From NCBI GenBank assembly GCA_951812925.1, contig OX638368.1, forward strand, positions 19,097,187 through 19,161,186: a DNA stretch of 64,000 nucleotides, given 5' to 3'. Each line of letters opens with the position of its first letter. Position 1 is the stretch's first letter. Under the pieces are notes generated by a model. It was not told the origin of the DNA. It saw only the letters and a list, made by a program, of their open reading frames with translations, and did not search any database. A program made the position numbers and the translations under genes. Positions 30,174 through 42,179 of the stretch are shown in pieces. Source of the DNA: Calliopum simillimum. Lineage: Eukaryota > Arthropoda > Insecta > Diptera > Lauxaniidae.

Positions 30174-32303
30174 ATTTTTACTCGATTTGTTTTTGTGAAT
30201 CAGAATGGAAAAAAAAAAATTTATTGCGTTTAAGCATTCTTGAGCGCTTTAAGAAAAACACGAAATATAGCTAAACTAAATTTTTTCTTAGTATCTTAAA
30301 AATCAGTTGAATAGTGTCTGTATTATTAAAATTTTTCTACCGAATACAGAAATTAAAAAAAATTGTTTTTCAGGAACAAATCCACTATTCAAAATTTTAA
30401 ATTTTATTTATGGCTGATTTTATTTACGAGAGAATATTCTGCGGCTCAACTAAATTTTACAAATTTTTTGAAACAATAATTCATTGATTTATAATCAAAA
30501 CTAAAGGCTTAGATTGTTTCTAGTATGACACTGAAAATTAGCTCGATCCAAAATATATTTCATACAAAAATTTTACTTTAAAGTGCCAAATCCTCAGCCT
30601 CCTGGCATGTCTTTTTTCCGAAATTAATCTTTTATTGGTAAATTAATTTCAATTTCAAGCGTGCAAACGTATATTTTACACTAAAAATGAGATATGTTAT
30701 CAATAGTCTTTCAAGATACTTTGTCATTCGACCTCAGCCTCCTGGCACATCAAAACATTTTACAATTTTCATGAATTTGCGCATCTATCGCGTTGCTGCT
30801 TTATTGATGCGAATGAATGGAGTATAGTTATCTTGAAATTACTTTTATTCGTTTCGGATAGTGGATATTTAAGTCGATACGCCGAGTTTTGTGTGTGAAA
30901 TTGTGTTGCGGATAGTCAAATCCTAAGGCCCCTGGCAAGTATTTTCGTTAGAAACATTTTTCGTAGGAAATTTTTATTAGGTTTATAGTTTACAAATCCA
31001 TAGCATTTTAATATAGAAATCTATAATTTCGTCGTTGAGCGCTGTATTGACGATTTCTTGACTGAAAAGTAAAAAAACCTCAGCCACCTGACCTCAGTTT
31101 CATGGAAACTTAAAGATCTAATTTTTGTTTTTTATTAGTAGAAATGAAAAACTTTATAAAAAGAAACTTATAACATCAACTACACTTTATTATTAAGGCA
31201 ATACTGTAGCTACACACACAAACACAATTAGACACCTACGCAAAACACAAGAAAGAAAAGAATAACATAAACTCTGTAGCAGCGACCGACCGGAAGTGAG
31301 CAGAAAACTTGCCAAATATTTTAATTTCGTATTCCAATACAAAGTTTTCGTAGAGAAGGGAAAAGTTGTGTAGCGGGTAATGGGTGGTTGGTTTGTTTTT
31401 TAAGTAGAGTTTCAAGTTCTTCAACCGGAAACTGTTACTTGTGCCACCACTAATAGCGTCGGTAGATAGGTAGTAGCACCGTTTTAAAATGGCGGAAGTG
31501 TAAAACGTAAAGAAGAGAACTAAAAAACAACACCACGCCAGGAATCGGAAACAAAACGGCAAGAAAATTAAACAAACTTGACGATAAGACAAAATAAATC
31601 AGCGCAGAAAATCTCTGATTTTATTTGCTTTCGTATGTCATTTGTGAACTTTGACTTTTTTTTTTTATTTGGTTACATGCTATTTTTAGAAATCAATTTT
31701 ATAACTGAGATAAATTTAGAAGTAAATTTGTTTTAGGTGCAACATTTTTAATATAAATTTTAATCAGAATACATAGTTTTTAGATAAATTCAAATATCTT
31801 GGTCGAAGGGATATTTTTAATGGTTCTTCAGTGCTAAGTCGCAAAAGTCGAAAAATCAAGCTGTTTTGAAAAACATGAAGTTAATGGGTAAACTCGAAAC
31901 GTATCAAAAAAACTTTGAAATCTTGGATAGAAAAATCGTAGTTGTAAATTTAAAAAATATATTTATGTAGTATAATAGTCTGTAGTGTTACAGAGATATA
32001 CCTAGTATCAAATAAAAATTTCAATAAACTTTGTAATCGATAGAAGTTCTTAGGGCATTGAAAACCGTCGCATAAGTCGAATGGTACCAAGGAAATTTGA
32101 AAAATAAATGGAAATAAAAACATCGAAAATTCGAAAAAATCTTATGATTAAAAAACCATGAAAAACTTAAATATTTTAAAAGATTCCATTTTTAAATTGG
32201 TGTGAGTGTATCGAAATTTCCAAATTTATGAATTTTCTGATATAAGCTTAAACTTACCAAAACTTGTACTTGGGAATCTTCTTCAAAAGCTTATATCTAT
32301 ATA
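30174..32303. other. AT-rich DNA with a recurring CCTCAGCCTCCTGGCA phrase
   Basis: No gene recognised. CCTCAGCCTCCTGGCA occurs at about 30594 and 30731, with relatives CCTAAGGCCCCTGGCA at 30925 and CCTCAGCCACCTGACC at 31079. Spacing is irregular (about 137, 194 and 154). The origin is unknown. Confidence 0.5.
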
Positions 32304-33543
32304 AAGGGTTTTTCAATAGGGACGCTACAAAAGTAGTCCGGTAGGGACAGCAAACAACGCCATATTTTTTCCCGCTTTCTTGACATTTCTCTTCAGTAAG
32401 GTTTGCCATTTCATCATGGAAAGATATACGAGCCAACAACGAGTAGAAATTATTAAAAATTACTACCGAAATTCGGAGTCAGTGGCCTCAACTTTAAGAG
32501 AGCTACGTTCAATTTATGGTCAACAGATCAACAATTGAGCGTCTAGTGGAAAAATTTGAATCCACAGGCACAGTAAAAAATTTTCCCGTGCCAGTGAGAC
32601 AAAGAAGTGACCGTAGTGTCGATAATATTGCTGCCGATGAGGCTTCAGTTCAAGAAAGCCCAAATGTGGCTCTCACACGTCGTTCTCAAGCGTTGGGCAT
32701 CTCTGTGACGTCGTTGTGGCGAATTTTGAGAAAAGATCTTGGCCTACATCCTAACAAGATCAAATTGACGCAAGAACTGAAGCCGCTTGACCACCAGAAG
32801 CGTCGTATGTTCGTGAATTGGGCTGAGCAACAACTTGAAAATGATTCGGATTTTCATCGAAAAATCATCTTCAGCGATGAGGCTCATTTCTGGCTGAATG
32901 GCTTCGTCAATAAGCAAAATATGCGTTATTGGTCAGGCAGCAATTCACTCGTACTCCGTGAGTCACCATTGCATCCCGAAACTTCTTCCGTGATGGTCAA
33001 GACCGGCACGTTACTGTAAATGGGAATCGCTACCGTTCAATGATAACCGAATATTTTTGGCCCGAATTGGATGATATGGACTTGGACAATATGTGGTTTC
33101 AACAGGACGGCGCCACAAGCCACACAGCGAATGTCACAATCAATTTACTGAAAACCAAGTTTGGTGAACGTGTTATCTCACGAAATGGCCCAGTCGATTG
33201 GCCGCCTTGGTCGTGCGATTTGACTCTGTTAGACTATTTCCTATGGGGCTACGTCAAGTCTATGGTCTATGCCAACAAACCAGCGACGATTGATGAACTT
33301 CGTACGAATATCGATTGTGAAATTGCAGCAGTATCGGCCGATTTTTGCTTGAAAACCGTCGAAAATTAGGTTCAGCGTCTGGACTTCTGCAAGCGTGCCC
33401 GTGGTGGCCATACAAAAGAAATCGAGTTTCATACATAATGGCATCGAATGTATTTTCACAGGAACAAAAAATTTCATTGATATCCAAAACCGTTTTTGTT
33501 TTATTTAAAAAAATTTTTGAAGCGCTCTTATTGAAAAACCTTT
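32304..33543 (+). mobile_element. Tc1/mariner-group element, nearly full length
   Basis: The 1240-bp element is bounded by TA on both sides. Its ends, AAGGGTTTTTCAATAGGGAC and (inverse) AAAGGTTTTTCAATAAGAGC, are terminal inverted repeats. It encloses one broken transposase gene (32416-33438). Several small deletions and one stop make it inactive. Confidence 0.85.
32416..33438 (+). pseudogene. Tc1/mariner-group transposase pseudogene
   Basis: Starts MERYTSQQRVEIIKNYYRNS, the N-terminal helix-turn-helix of a widespread insect family (DUF4817-like, from memory). A frameshift follows SIYG, after which RSTIERLVEKF resumes. The catalytic core shows IIFSDEAHFWLNG (first Asp), WFQQDGATSHTA (second Asp) and CDLTLLDYFLWGYVKS (third Asp). 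I count 36 residues between the second and third Asp. A deletion between LHPE and the DGQDRHVTVNG-like region removes the usual WCGLW-type segment and shifts the frame, and a stop (33367-33369) lies before VQRLDFCKRARGGH. All three catalytic Asp survive, but the gene cannot be read through. Confidence 0.85.
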
Positions 33544-35104
33544 TACTAGATAGACAACTATAGCTTAAATTTGTATCAAGTTGCAGAGCTTTAAATATTA
33601 TACACAAGGTGGCACGCCTCCCTGTTCAATACCACCTACATTTTGCAATATGATTGGTATTGGTACATACACACAATATAAAAATATTTTAAGTTGCCTT
33701 TCTTGTTGTCCTCTAATTTTCAAACTTATGCACTGAACTCTTCCGTATGGCGTTTGTGGACTCTTTTCAAAAACAAAAGTTCAGATGTGTAAGATCCGGA
33801 TCGGAAAAAGAAAAGGAAAGACGTTTCATCGCTAAAGAATAAACAAATATTTGTTCCAATATATTCTATTTTAAAGAGTATTATATGCTTCTATGATTAC
33901 AGAAAATCGATTATAAGTTCTTTCAATGAAAGTTTCCACACAACAAAATTAAGGTTTTATTCAAATGATGATGATGATTAAATTTTTTTATTTCAAAAAA
34001 CATGCACTGTAGCGTAGTTAAGCATAACTTTAATCACTTTTCATAAACTTTCTACTCAGTTGAACATACTTTTTGACTGACTGTAAAATACAAAGAGAGT
34101 AAAAAAGGATATGCACCTCAATATAAAAAGTTTAACATTTTAATAAATATTTAGAATTGCGCAAAAACTTTGTCAGCAGAAGTAGAACAAGCAACGGCGT
34201 TGGCTTTAATACAAATGCGCACGAACACAAACGTACACGTGTACACTGTACATACCCAGTTGGGAATTGGAAAAGCACTGTATAAAAAGCACTAATGTTT
34301 GCTACTTATTTTAGCAAATTAAAAATGTCTGGTTATTTTGTAAGGCAAGAAGGAAAAGAACTGGTAAGCGGACTAAAATTTCATATTATACTTTCAGAAT
34401 ATGCTTACCCGCAAGATTACGCAGTAAGGTAGGTGGTAAGCATGTTGTCGTAAAGAACTTATAGATGCCAAAAAATATGCCAAAACTTGAGAAGAGCAAG
34501 CATTCCCCAACAATATAATCCTAGTATATGCATACTCATTTCAAATGGGTATCAAGTACACATACCAAATGCGCTAAAAGTACATTTTTCTATGTATTCT
34601 TTTCTTCTTTTTGCGTTACCACATTTGTTGTAAGCTTTTTGTTTGGAAGAGATGAAAAGGAGAAGGAGGGGGAAAAACATCAACAAAAGTACCAAGGGTT
34701 ATATGAAAGAGGGTATGTTAAACTTTTCCACTGTTGCTATTTCTATACTATTTTTACATTTCCGCTTCCGGTTACATCTGTGTTTGTAGAGGAAAAAAAG
34801 TGATTTACGCATTTCTTTTGGGTTTTTTTTTTTTTCTCATATAGCATTAAATTAAAACTTAAACATTTCTCATAATTGACTTGTTTTCCTTGTTAATTAA
34901 AAACTGCAACTTTTAATTTTAATTAAGTTTCTTTCTGCGTGGTTACGTTACAACTTCAAAAAGATTAAATAAAATAAAAGTACGGGCCATCTGCTGGTTT
35001 CTTTTTAAATGAAATGAAAATGAAAAAACACTTCAATGACACTGGCACGTAAAAACAAAAGCATAATAAGATTGGCTAGATTGGCTCCTGAAGATGTAAA
35101 ATTA
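33544..35104. other. AT-rich DNA, no recognised gene
   Basis: Includes a short GATGATGAT run at 33966. An open frame at 34528-34803 has no recognisable domain. Nothing else supported. Confidence 0.5.
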
Positions 35105-35640
35105 TTATTATCAATCAATTAATCAACCAATAAATCAGTCAATTAATAAATCAATTAACCAATCAATTAATCAATCGAACAATCAATCAATCAATTAATC
35201 AATCAATCAATCAATCAAATAATCAATCAATTAATCAATCAATTAATCGATCAATTAATCAATCAATGAATTAATCAATCAATTAATCAATCTATTAATG
35301 AATCAATGAATTAATCAATGAATTAATCAAACAATTAATAAATCAATTAATCAATCAATTAATCAATCAATCAATCAATCAAATAATCAATCAATTAATC
35401 AATCAATGAATTAATCAATCAATTAATCAATCTATTAATGAATTCATCAATGAATTAATCAAACAATTAATCAATCAATTAATCAATCAATTAATCAATC
35501 CATTAGTCAATCAATTAATCAATCAATTAATAAATCAATCAAGTAATCAATCAATCAATTAATCAATTATTTATTTAATCAACTAACGAAGCAATTAATC
35601 AATCGATCAATTAATCAATCAATTCATTAACAAGTATTGA
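35105..35640. repeat. (AATC)n/(AATCAATT)n microsatellite
   Basis: About 535 bases of AATCAATT and AATC units with scattered substitutions. Longer blocks recur (for instance AATCTATTAATGAAT at 35290 and 35430), showing a higher-order duplication of roughly 140 bases. Confidence 0.95.
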
Positions 35641-37406
35641 ACAGAAATTAAACAAAAGAAATATTCCCGTCATAACAATGAAAACCTTAAAAAATTTCTT
35701 CGATAAAAAACGTGTGGAGTTACCTTGGATGTAACTTTTACCCTTTTAACAGGTCAGACTCTTTTTCGAGTTACGACGCCTTAGTTGCAAAGCTAACATC
35801 TTATGTGAGTCATAACTAAAATTATGTCGCTTTTGCTTATAAGAATGACGAGTATGATTCACTTGAAGAATATCACCAAAAAGAGTCTGTTTATAAAATT
35901 TTTCAGTTTTCTTAAAATTAAGAACCATAGATAACTGTATTTATTTTTCAACCCAAATATATCACGATATCAGAATATAAGATACCGTTATGATTTTTTT
36001 GAACAAGACAAAATATGTATCTCGAAAAAAAAAATGTTTTGGAATTATGACGGTGTTGCAGTAAACTAGTGATATGAAGGTGCCGAGATTCGAAATCCCA
36101 CTGACTTAGATAAGATTTAATATTAAGCTGCTTTTAAGGATTTCCCTTATATAATATTATTAAAGCATATGGAAGGACAGACTAATAGATTAATATTGCT
36201 TTATAGATTTACGACCATTTCAAGTTTAGAACTGTTTTCATTCAATTCTCTATACAGATTAAGGTATTTAAATTAAGTTAGGTAAAAATCAACGTATTCC
36301 TCAACATCAAAATTTTAGATCGATAAAGCTTTAAATATATTGCGCTATAAATAATCCCGTCACAATGTTTAATACCATTTTGTATGCTGCATAATTTAAT
36401 GGCATGAGTCCTTTTCGCTCTCATCAGCAGCATATTTGGACATGATAAATTGTTACTACTTTTGTTTTCAAACTTAATTAACACTGTTAATTCCAATGAA
36501 ATTTTTGTTGTAGTAACTCTAGCCTGTGTTGTTTTAATACTTGTACCATTTTTAAATTTAATAATAAACTTTTGAATTTAATTAAAAGCGACGCATCATA
36601 GTTTTGTGTATGTCACATAAAATGTTAAACTTTAAGTTGGACGGAATTTCGCACATAACATTGTTGGGAAACTATGAGTAGAAATATGCAAACATAGCTT
36701 ATTCGTTGTTGTGCGTATATGATAAATTCTATGAAATCCTGCAGGATTTTTGCTTGTACGCCTTTTCTTTTTTTTATTTGGCCCAATTAAGAGTCAGGAA
36801 CATGTCATCATAGTTGCTTGTTGTCGATATAACACCAAATGAACGTACACTGAAACATTTCTTTATTAGAAATTCTATTCAAGTTGAAATGCTTCAGGAA
36901 CTTTAAGCTTTTTAAATTTACTCCGACTTTTTTAAATACTGAACGATTGGGATTGTACTAAAATTTTTCGAAATTTTTCTATCATTCACCCTTATCATCT
37001 AATTCAATTTTGATTGGAACTAAATCAAATCAAGATTTTGCTTTCATATATTTGGATTTCCCGAATCGAAATCGAAAATTATTCCTATCAAAATCGAGTT
37101 AGATGATTCCCGTCTAGAGAATTCTGGAACTTGCAAGCTGACGATCCAACAGAAGTTGGAAGAGGAAACAACTGAACATATTTCGTGCCTTTTTTTTGGC
37201 ATGAACTAGACTATAATACTTTGTCGTTTTCCACTTCATTACGGGACTTCAACAAAATTCACCTAAGTGGCTTAAAAAGATTCGCTGTGCTGGCAGAATA
37301 CTTTAGTTTGGATACACAATATATTGAAAGGACCAGAGTTTATGAATAGACTTTAATAAGAGAGATTGAACCTTTGCGGTCGATGTGTGACATTATTGTC
37401 GTCACC
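35641..37406. other. AT-rich DNA, no recognised gene
   Basis: No domain-bearing frame and no clear repeat family. Short open frames lack support. Confidence 0.5.
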
Positions 37407-37850
37407 CTAACCTAATCTAACCTATACTTTACCTTTACCTAACCAATCTAACCTATACTTTACCTTTACCTAACCAATACCTAACCTATAACTAACCTAT
37501 ACCTAAGCTACACCTAACCTATACCTAACCTATACCTAACCTATACCTATACCTAACCTATACCTAACCTATACCTAACCTATACCTAACCTATACCTAA
37601 CCTATACCTAACCTATACCTAACCTATACCTAACCTATACCTAACCTATACCTAACCTATACCTAACCTATACCTAACCTATACCTAAGCTACACCTAAC
37701 CTATACCTAACCTATACCTAACCTATACCTAACCTATACCTAACCTATACCTAACCTATACCTAACCTATACCTAACCTATACCTAACCTATACCTAACC
37801 TATACCTAACCTATACCTAACCTATACCTAATCTATACCTAACCTATAGT
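37407..37850. repeat. (CCTAACCTATA)n 11-bp satellite
   Basis: About 440 bases of the 11-base unit CCTAACCTATA, very regular from 37480 onward, with a diverged left edge (CCTAATCTAACCTATACTTT). Each unit contains CCTAA, the insect telomere pentamer, but separated by CCTATA, so it is not a canonical telomeric array. Confidence 0.95.
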
Positions 37851-38336
37851 CATGCAGAAATCGGATGAGATGAAAAACTCTGAGGTGATAGTAAATGACA
37901 AAATAACCTTAGATTTGAACGCCATGTTTAACAAATTTTTTAAATTTTCTCAATCGTTCAACATAATTTCGACTTAACCAAAATTTTTGAAATCTTTAAC
38001 CATTTTTAGTTTTTCAAAAATTTTCGATTTATTCAATAATTTCTTACTTTTCTAATATTTCTCGACATTTTCAGTAACTTATTTTCATTTTTTTTAAATT
38101 TTTTAATCTTTCTTGAACTTTTTCGATTTCTTCACCAATTTTGTGCTTTTTTTCTTTGTTCAACTTCAACTAATGATGAATTGTGTGGTTACAGCATTAA
38201 TTACAACAACGCAAGATTCACGAAGCTTCTACAAAGGTCTGACATCTTCGACTCTCTTTCGTTTTTTTACGTTTTAGTGTGAATTACCTCACTACGCCTC
38301 TCTAGTTATTTCGACTCTCAAAGTAAACTAACAAAT
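37851..38336. other. AT-rich, T-rich DNA
   Basis: Runs of TTTTTCGA-like sequence; no recognised gene. Confidence 0.5.
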
Positions 38337-38996
38337 CTAAGGGGAAAAGAAGCGCTTCAAAAAGCCTTCTGAAGTGGTTATTTTTCTCCACTAAGCGCTT
38401 CCGCTTCGTAAGAACTATTCTTTCTTTTTAATATTGAATGTCTTAAGATGTAAGCGCACTGTAGCTTACCGCAGCCTTACGGAAACAAACACTTTTAAAG
38501 CGATTATTTGACCGCACTAGGATTTGAACCTAGGACCGTCCGCGTGCTAGATAGAAACATATTATTCTTACTTACAATTACTCGTTAGACCTCTACACTA
38601 TTGGTATAAAATTTGTATAATAAGCAAATGTCTGTCCAAACAGAATTTGATATTCGAATGCTTTTTACAGCCTTACAAAAAATCATTGTTTATTCAATTT
38701 CAATTCAATTAAGCAAAAGTAAATAAATTAGAGAAAGGAAAATAGAAAAGTGAAATAAAAAAAAAATAAAACAAAAAAAAATAAAAAAAAAATGGAAAAA
38801 TCACCCGCGATGGGGATCAAACCCGAGTCCATGGCAAACTTAAGTGTGTGTAAATATTTAAGCAAACATGTTTGATATTTGAATGCTTATTGCAACCTTA
38901 CAAAAAATCATTGTGTTAGTGCTTCTAAATTTCTATGGGAGCAAGCGCTTTAAACGTGCTTGGATAAGAAGCGCTTCAAAATTTTCCCCCTTTGGG
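38337..38996. mobile_element. TIR element E1 carrying tRNA-like sequence (660 bp)
   Basis: The ends are AAGGGGAAAAGAAGCGCTTC and the inverse of the right end, CCCAAAGGGGGAAAATTTTG followed by AAGCGCTTC. It is a direct relative of E2 at 39131, with the same order of blocks: TIR, AAGCGCTTCCGCT region, CTTACCGCAGCCTTAC, tRNA-like module, CAGCCTTACAAAAAATCATTG, AAAGTGAAATAAAA tract, B-box-like CGATGGGGATCAAACCCGAG, right end. The left outer bases are eroded, so its target site is unclear. No transposase. Confidence 0.7.
38513..38603 (-). repeat. tRNA-like module T3 (inside E1)
   Basis: On the minus strand: leader ACATTTGCTTATTATACAAA, A-box-like AGTGTAGAGGTCTAACG, then B box AGGTTCAAATCC and TAGTGCGGTC. 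It matches T1 at both boxes and in the spacer (TAAGAATAATATGTTTCTAT). No matching acceptor strand, so it is tRNA-derived rather than a working tRNA. Confidence 0.65.
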
Positions 38997-39130
38997 AAGT
39001 TACTCCGCTATTATCGTTGTTGTGTATGTATAATTTTGCACGGTGTATACACGAGTCTATTAACTATATTTGTAATTGTGTGTAAACAATAGCAAGCAGC
39101 ATCTCTTACTTGACTGCTCTCTCACACATA

Positions 39131-40020
39131 CCCAAGGGGAAAAGAAGTGCTTCAAAAACCCTTTTGAAGTGCATCCTTTTCACCAATAAGCGCTTCCGCT
39201 CCGTAAGAACAATACTTTCTTTTTAACATTGCATGTCATAGGATGTAAGCGAGCAAAAACTTACCGCAGCCTTACCAAAAAAGAGTTTTTAAAGCGCTTA
39301 TTTGTAATGCTGCGGTAAGCGTTTTTTCAATAAAATTAAAAAAAAGAAAAAAAAGAAAAAAAAAAAACTGGCCGCGCCAGAATTTGAATCCACCCACGAC
39401 CCTCCGCGTGCTAGATATTTTTTTCTTACATTTACCAACCCTTTAGACCGCTCCACCAACGCCCGATGGTATGAAGAGGTATTAAATTTGTATATTAAGC
39501 AAATGTTGTCCTGCAGCATTACATAGAATCATTGTGCAATCAGTTTCAACTCAAGTAAGCAAAAGTAAATGAAAATGAGAAATTAAAATAGAAAAGTGAA
39601 ATAAAAAAGGTTGAATAAAAAATATTTTAATAAAAAAAAAATAAGGCAAAAACAAATAAAAAAACGGAAAAAAAAATCACCCGTGCTGGGTTCGAACTCA
39701 CGTTGTTCTTACTGCAGCCTTATATGGAATCATTGTGCAATCAATTTCAATTCGGTTAAACAAAAGTAAATTAATAAGAGAAAGGAAAATAGAAAAGTGA
39801 AATAAAAGATGTTGAATAAAAAATATTTAATTAAAAAAAAAAATAAAGCAAAAAAAAGTAAAAAAAAAGAAAAAAAAAAATCTCCCGGGCTGGGTTCGAA
39901 CTCACGTTGTTCTTACTGCAGCCTTATAAAAAATCATTGTGATAGTGCTTCTAAATTTCTATGGGGACAAGCACTTTTGAAGTGCTTGGATCAGAAGCGG
40001 TAGAAATTTTTCCTCTTGGG
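39131..40020. mobile_element. TIR element E2 with TA target duplication and tRNA-like modules (890 bp)
   Basis: The ends are CCCAAGGGGAAAAGAAGTGC and the inverse of the right end, CCCAAGAGGAAAAATTTCTA. TA is present on both sides (39129-39130 and 40021-40022), as for Tc1/mariner-type non-autonomous elements. The inside repeats the E1 order. It adds a tandem duplication of about 210 bases, each unit having CTGGGTTCGAACTCACGTTG and TTCTTACTGCAGCCTTATA. No coding capacity. Confidence 0.75.
39368..39470 (-). repeat. tRNA-like module T4 (inside E2)
   Basis: On the minus strand: leader ACATTTGCTTAATATACAAA, A-box-like TGGTGGAGCGGTCTAA, a middle ending CTAGCACGCGGAGGGTCGTG and B box GGATTCAAATTCTGG. 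It is the GC-richest of the four modules and closest to tRNA-like sequence, but it has a long A-rich insert and no paired acceptor stem. Confidence 0.65.
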
Positions 40021-40022
40021 TA

Positions 40023-40334
40023 CCTATGTATATACGTATACACTAAAACGCACATACACAACTAAACGTTACCCCCACAGCGTTTTTCGCTCCATATGTC
40101 ACATTTGCTTTTCTCTATTTATCCTTGTCGGTGCTGCTGTGACGCAGTTGGACGTGTTTATTTATTTTTGCTTTGACAAATCCTTTTCACAATCCTAGGC
40201 GTGTATTTTTCTGACCACTTTCAAGGCAATTAGATTTTCACACTTTGTATATCGTTTGTTCTCTTGCAGAGTGATGCGAGTGAGTGAATGCTGATGAGTA
40301 GGCGACAGTTGCCAACACATACATAAGTACCCGC
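40023..40334. other. Short unassigned spacer between E2 and the hAT element
   Basis: No recognised feature. Confidence 0.5.
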
Positions 40335-40629
40335 ACCCACCACAGTGTTGCCAATAAAAAACTTTCGAAATCCTCAAAAATCAAAAAAAAAATTCTCAAT
40401 TTTAAGAAAATTTCTCATATCTGAAAAAAGACGGCAAAATACGTCCAATTTTATAACTAATAATCATATAACTGCCTTTAAATTAGGAAATTTTGGTGTT
40501 TTTCTTCAAAAATCTTATTTCAACTGCGTTCTGGAATAAATTTGTGATCTAACAATGCGTGCTCCCTTCATACAAGTATTGCAGGTTGATATCAATAAAT
40601 TCAAACTGCTTTTTAAAGAAACTTAAAGT

Positions 40630-41290
40630 TTTTAAAATCCAATGCACGTCCGCGCGAAATGCGTTTTCTATAGGATTTTAATGAGAGGTATCTCATTTTC
40701 TTCAGGAACTTACGCTGATGTCAAATTTGAAAGAATTTTGAAAATCCCAACGACAGTTTTTTTTTTAAGTCGGGTGAAGTGATTTTTCAGTACAAAATTT
40801 TTTACCATATTTTTTTAAAGACCAAAATTTTGAAAACAGAGGCCTAAGAAAAAAATATAAGCCGCAAACTTTATTCTACAGATTTTTCCCTATCCCTATT
40901 AAGAACATAAAAATGTAACTGCCGTAGAAAAAGTTATAACCTTTTGAAAATAAGAGTGTTTTTTTGGTAGTTTGCACACTAAAATTTATATATGCCAGGT
41001 AGGAAAAAATTTAAATCGAACTGTTGTGAACTAATAAAAAAGGTGTCAAATTACTCCTGAGCACTTACTAAATAAGACAAAAAAGTTTTGATAAAAAGTT
41101 CATCGACTACTGTTCGAAAAAGGTCGAAAAACGGTACATTTGTTAAAAAGCACAACAAAACAAAACAAAAATAGTCATTTTCGATGTTTTTATTAATGGT
41201 GAATTTGAATCTGGTCCCAGAACTGCTTTATCACGTATAGTTTTTGAGTTATTGTAACCTTAATTATAAAAAACACGATTTTTAAATTTT
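40630..41290. repeat. Left arm of long inverted repeat inside the hAT element
   Basis: Pairs with 42180-42840. Matching landmarks are AATGAGAGGTATCTCATTTT, TTACTCCTGAGCACTTACTA, GTCGAAAAACGGTACATTTG and AGTCATTTTCGATGTTTTTA. Small differences and indels are scattered along the arms. Confidence 0.85.
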
Positions 41291-41389
41291 TTTAAAATTG
41301 TTTATTAACAACATCAAAATTAATCTAGATACCCTAGGTCAAACAACAAAACTTTTATAGCGTACTTTTTAGCGGCATACTTATTTAAG

Positions 41390-41919
41390 AACTTGTTGTT
41401 AATCTCCTCGCTTTATCTGCTTGCAAATTTGTCCAAAGCTAGAGTGCAATGTTTGCCAATGTTTGCTAAGCATATGTTTGTTTTTAAAAATTCAGGTAGA
41501 TGATGGAACCCGACATGGACCTTTACAGAGCGTGCAGCGATGCCAAGCCCTTCCATTATATGCAACAAATTTTTGCATGTATCGATTATTGTATTAATTT
41601 TACAATGCGAAAGTTAAGAACATGTTAAGGAAGATACTCTACAAAATTCATCAAAAACTTCCAAGGACTCACAAAAGCGATTGTATCTTTCGGAAACTTT
41701 AATGGCTTGAAAATCCAGTCTTCGCAAACACAGCTTTTTTAACTTGCGTCCATTTAAGTCATCCGATTTAAACGATTTGGAAAATCCTTGAGCTAATGCT
41801 GTGAAGGAAGTTTTGCTTGCTGATAAAAGGCACTCTTCTACTTCTGAAACCATGACTCTTCTACTTCTGAAACCAGTGATCGAACTCAGAAAACAGTAAG
41901 AGATTGAAATTATCGTCAT
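41390..41919 (-). pseudogene. Unidentified broken gene in the hAT centre
   Basis: The minus strand is open for 101 codons (41614-41919), including FTALAQGFSKSFKSDDLNGR, LKKLCLRRLDFQAIKVSERY and ESLEVFDEFC. After a stop and a frame change it continues with KVHVGFHHLPEFLKTN. The HHLPEFL phrase reminds me of C-terminal regions in some transposase-like insect proteins, but I cannot name the family. It may be the remains of the element's own gene or captured sequence. No catalytic triad is visible. Confidence 0.4.
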
Positions 41920-42179
41920 AGAGACGGGAAATTTCGTAACATTATGAAATGTAGTTTATTTGAGTTCCCATTGCCACACTACTAGATATTTTACACATCG
42001 AAAATGTACTATTTTTTTAACAACCCAGTAAAACACAAAAGTTTCTTATATCTTTCCTTAGGGTTCAGTCTATCTCCATTCCTATTTTCATAAAGATCAG
42101 TGGAAAAGTTTAGCCGTGCAGCGTTATTTCCCGTTAGAGGCTGCGCTTCGTGCGTCCTTTATATCAACTCAAAAATCGT

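Noticed and set aside
37407..37850. Telomeric TTAGG array
   Set aside because: The unit is 11 bases with CCTATA between pentamers; not a canonical telomere repeat.
39298..39519. Minus-strand frame with a long phenylalanine run
   Set aside because: The run is the complement of poly-A; the sequence is the tRNA-like module of E2, not a gene.
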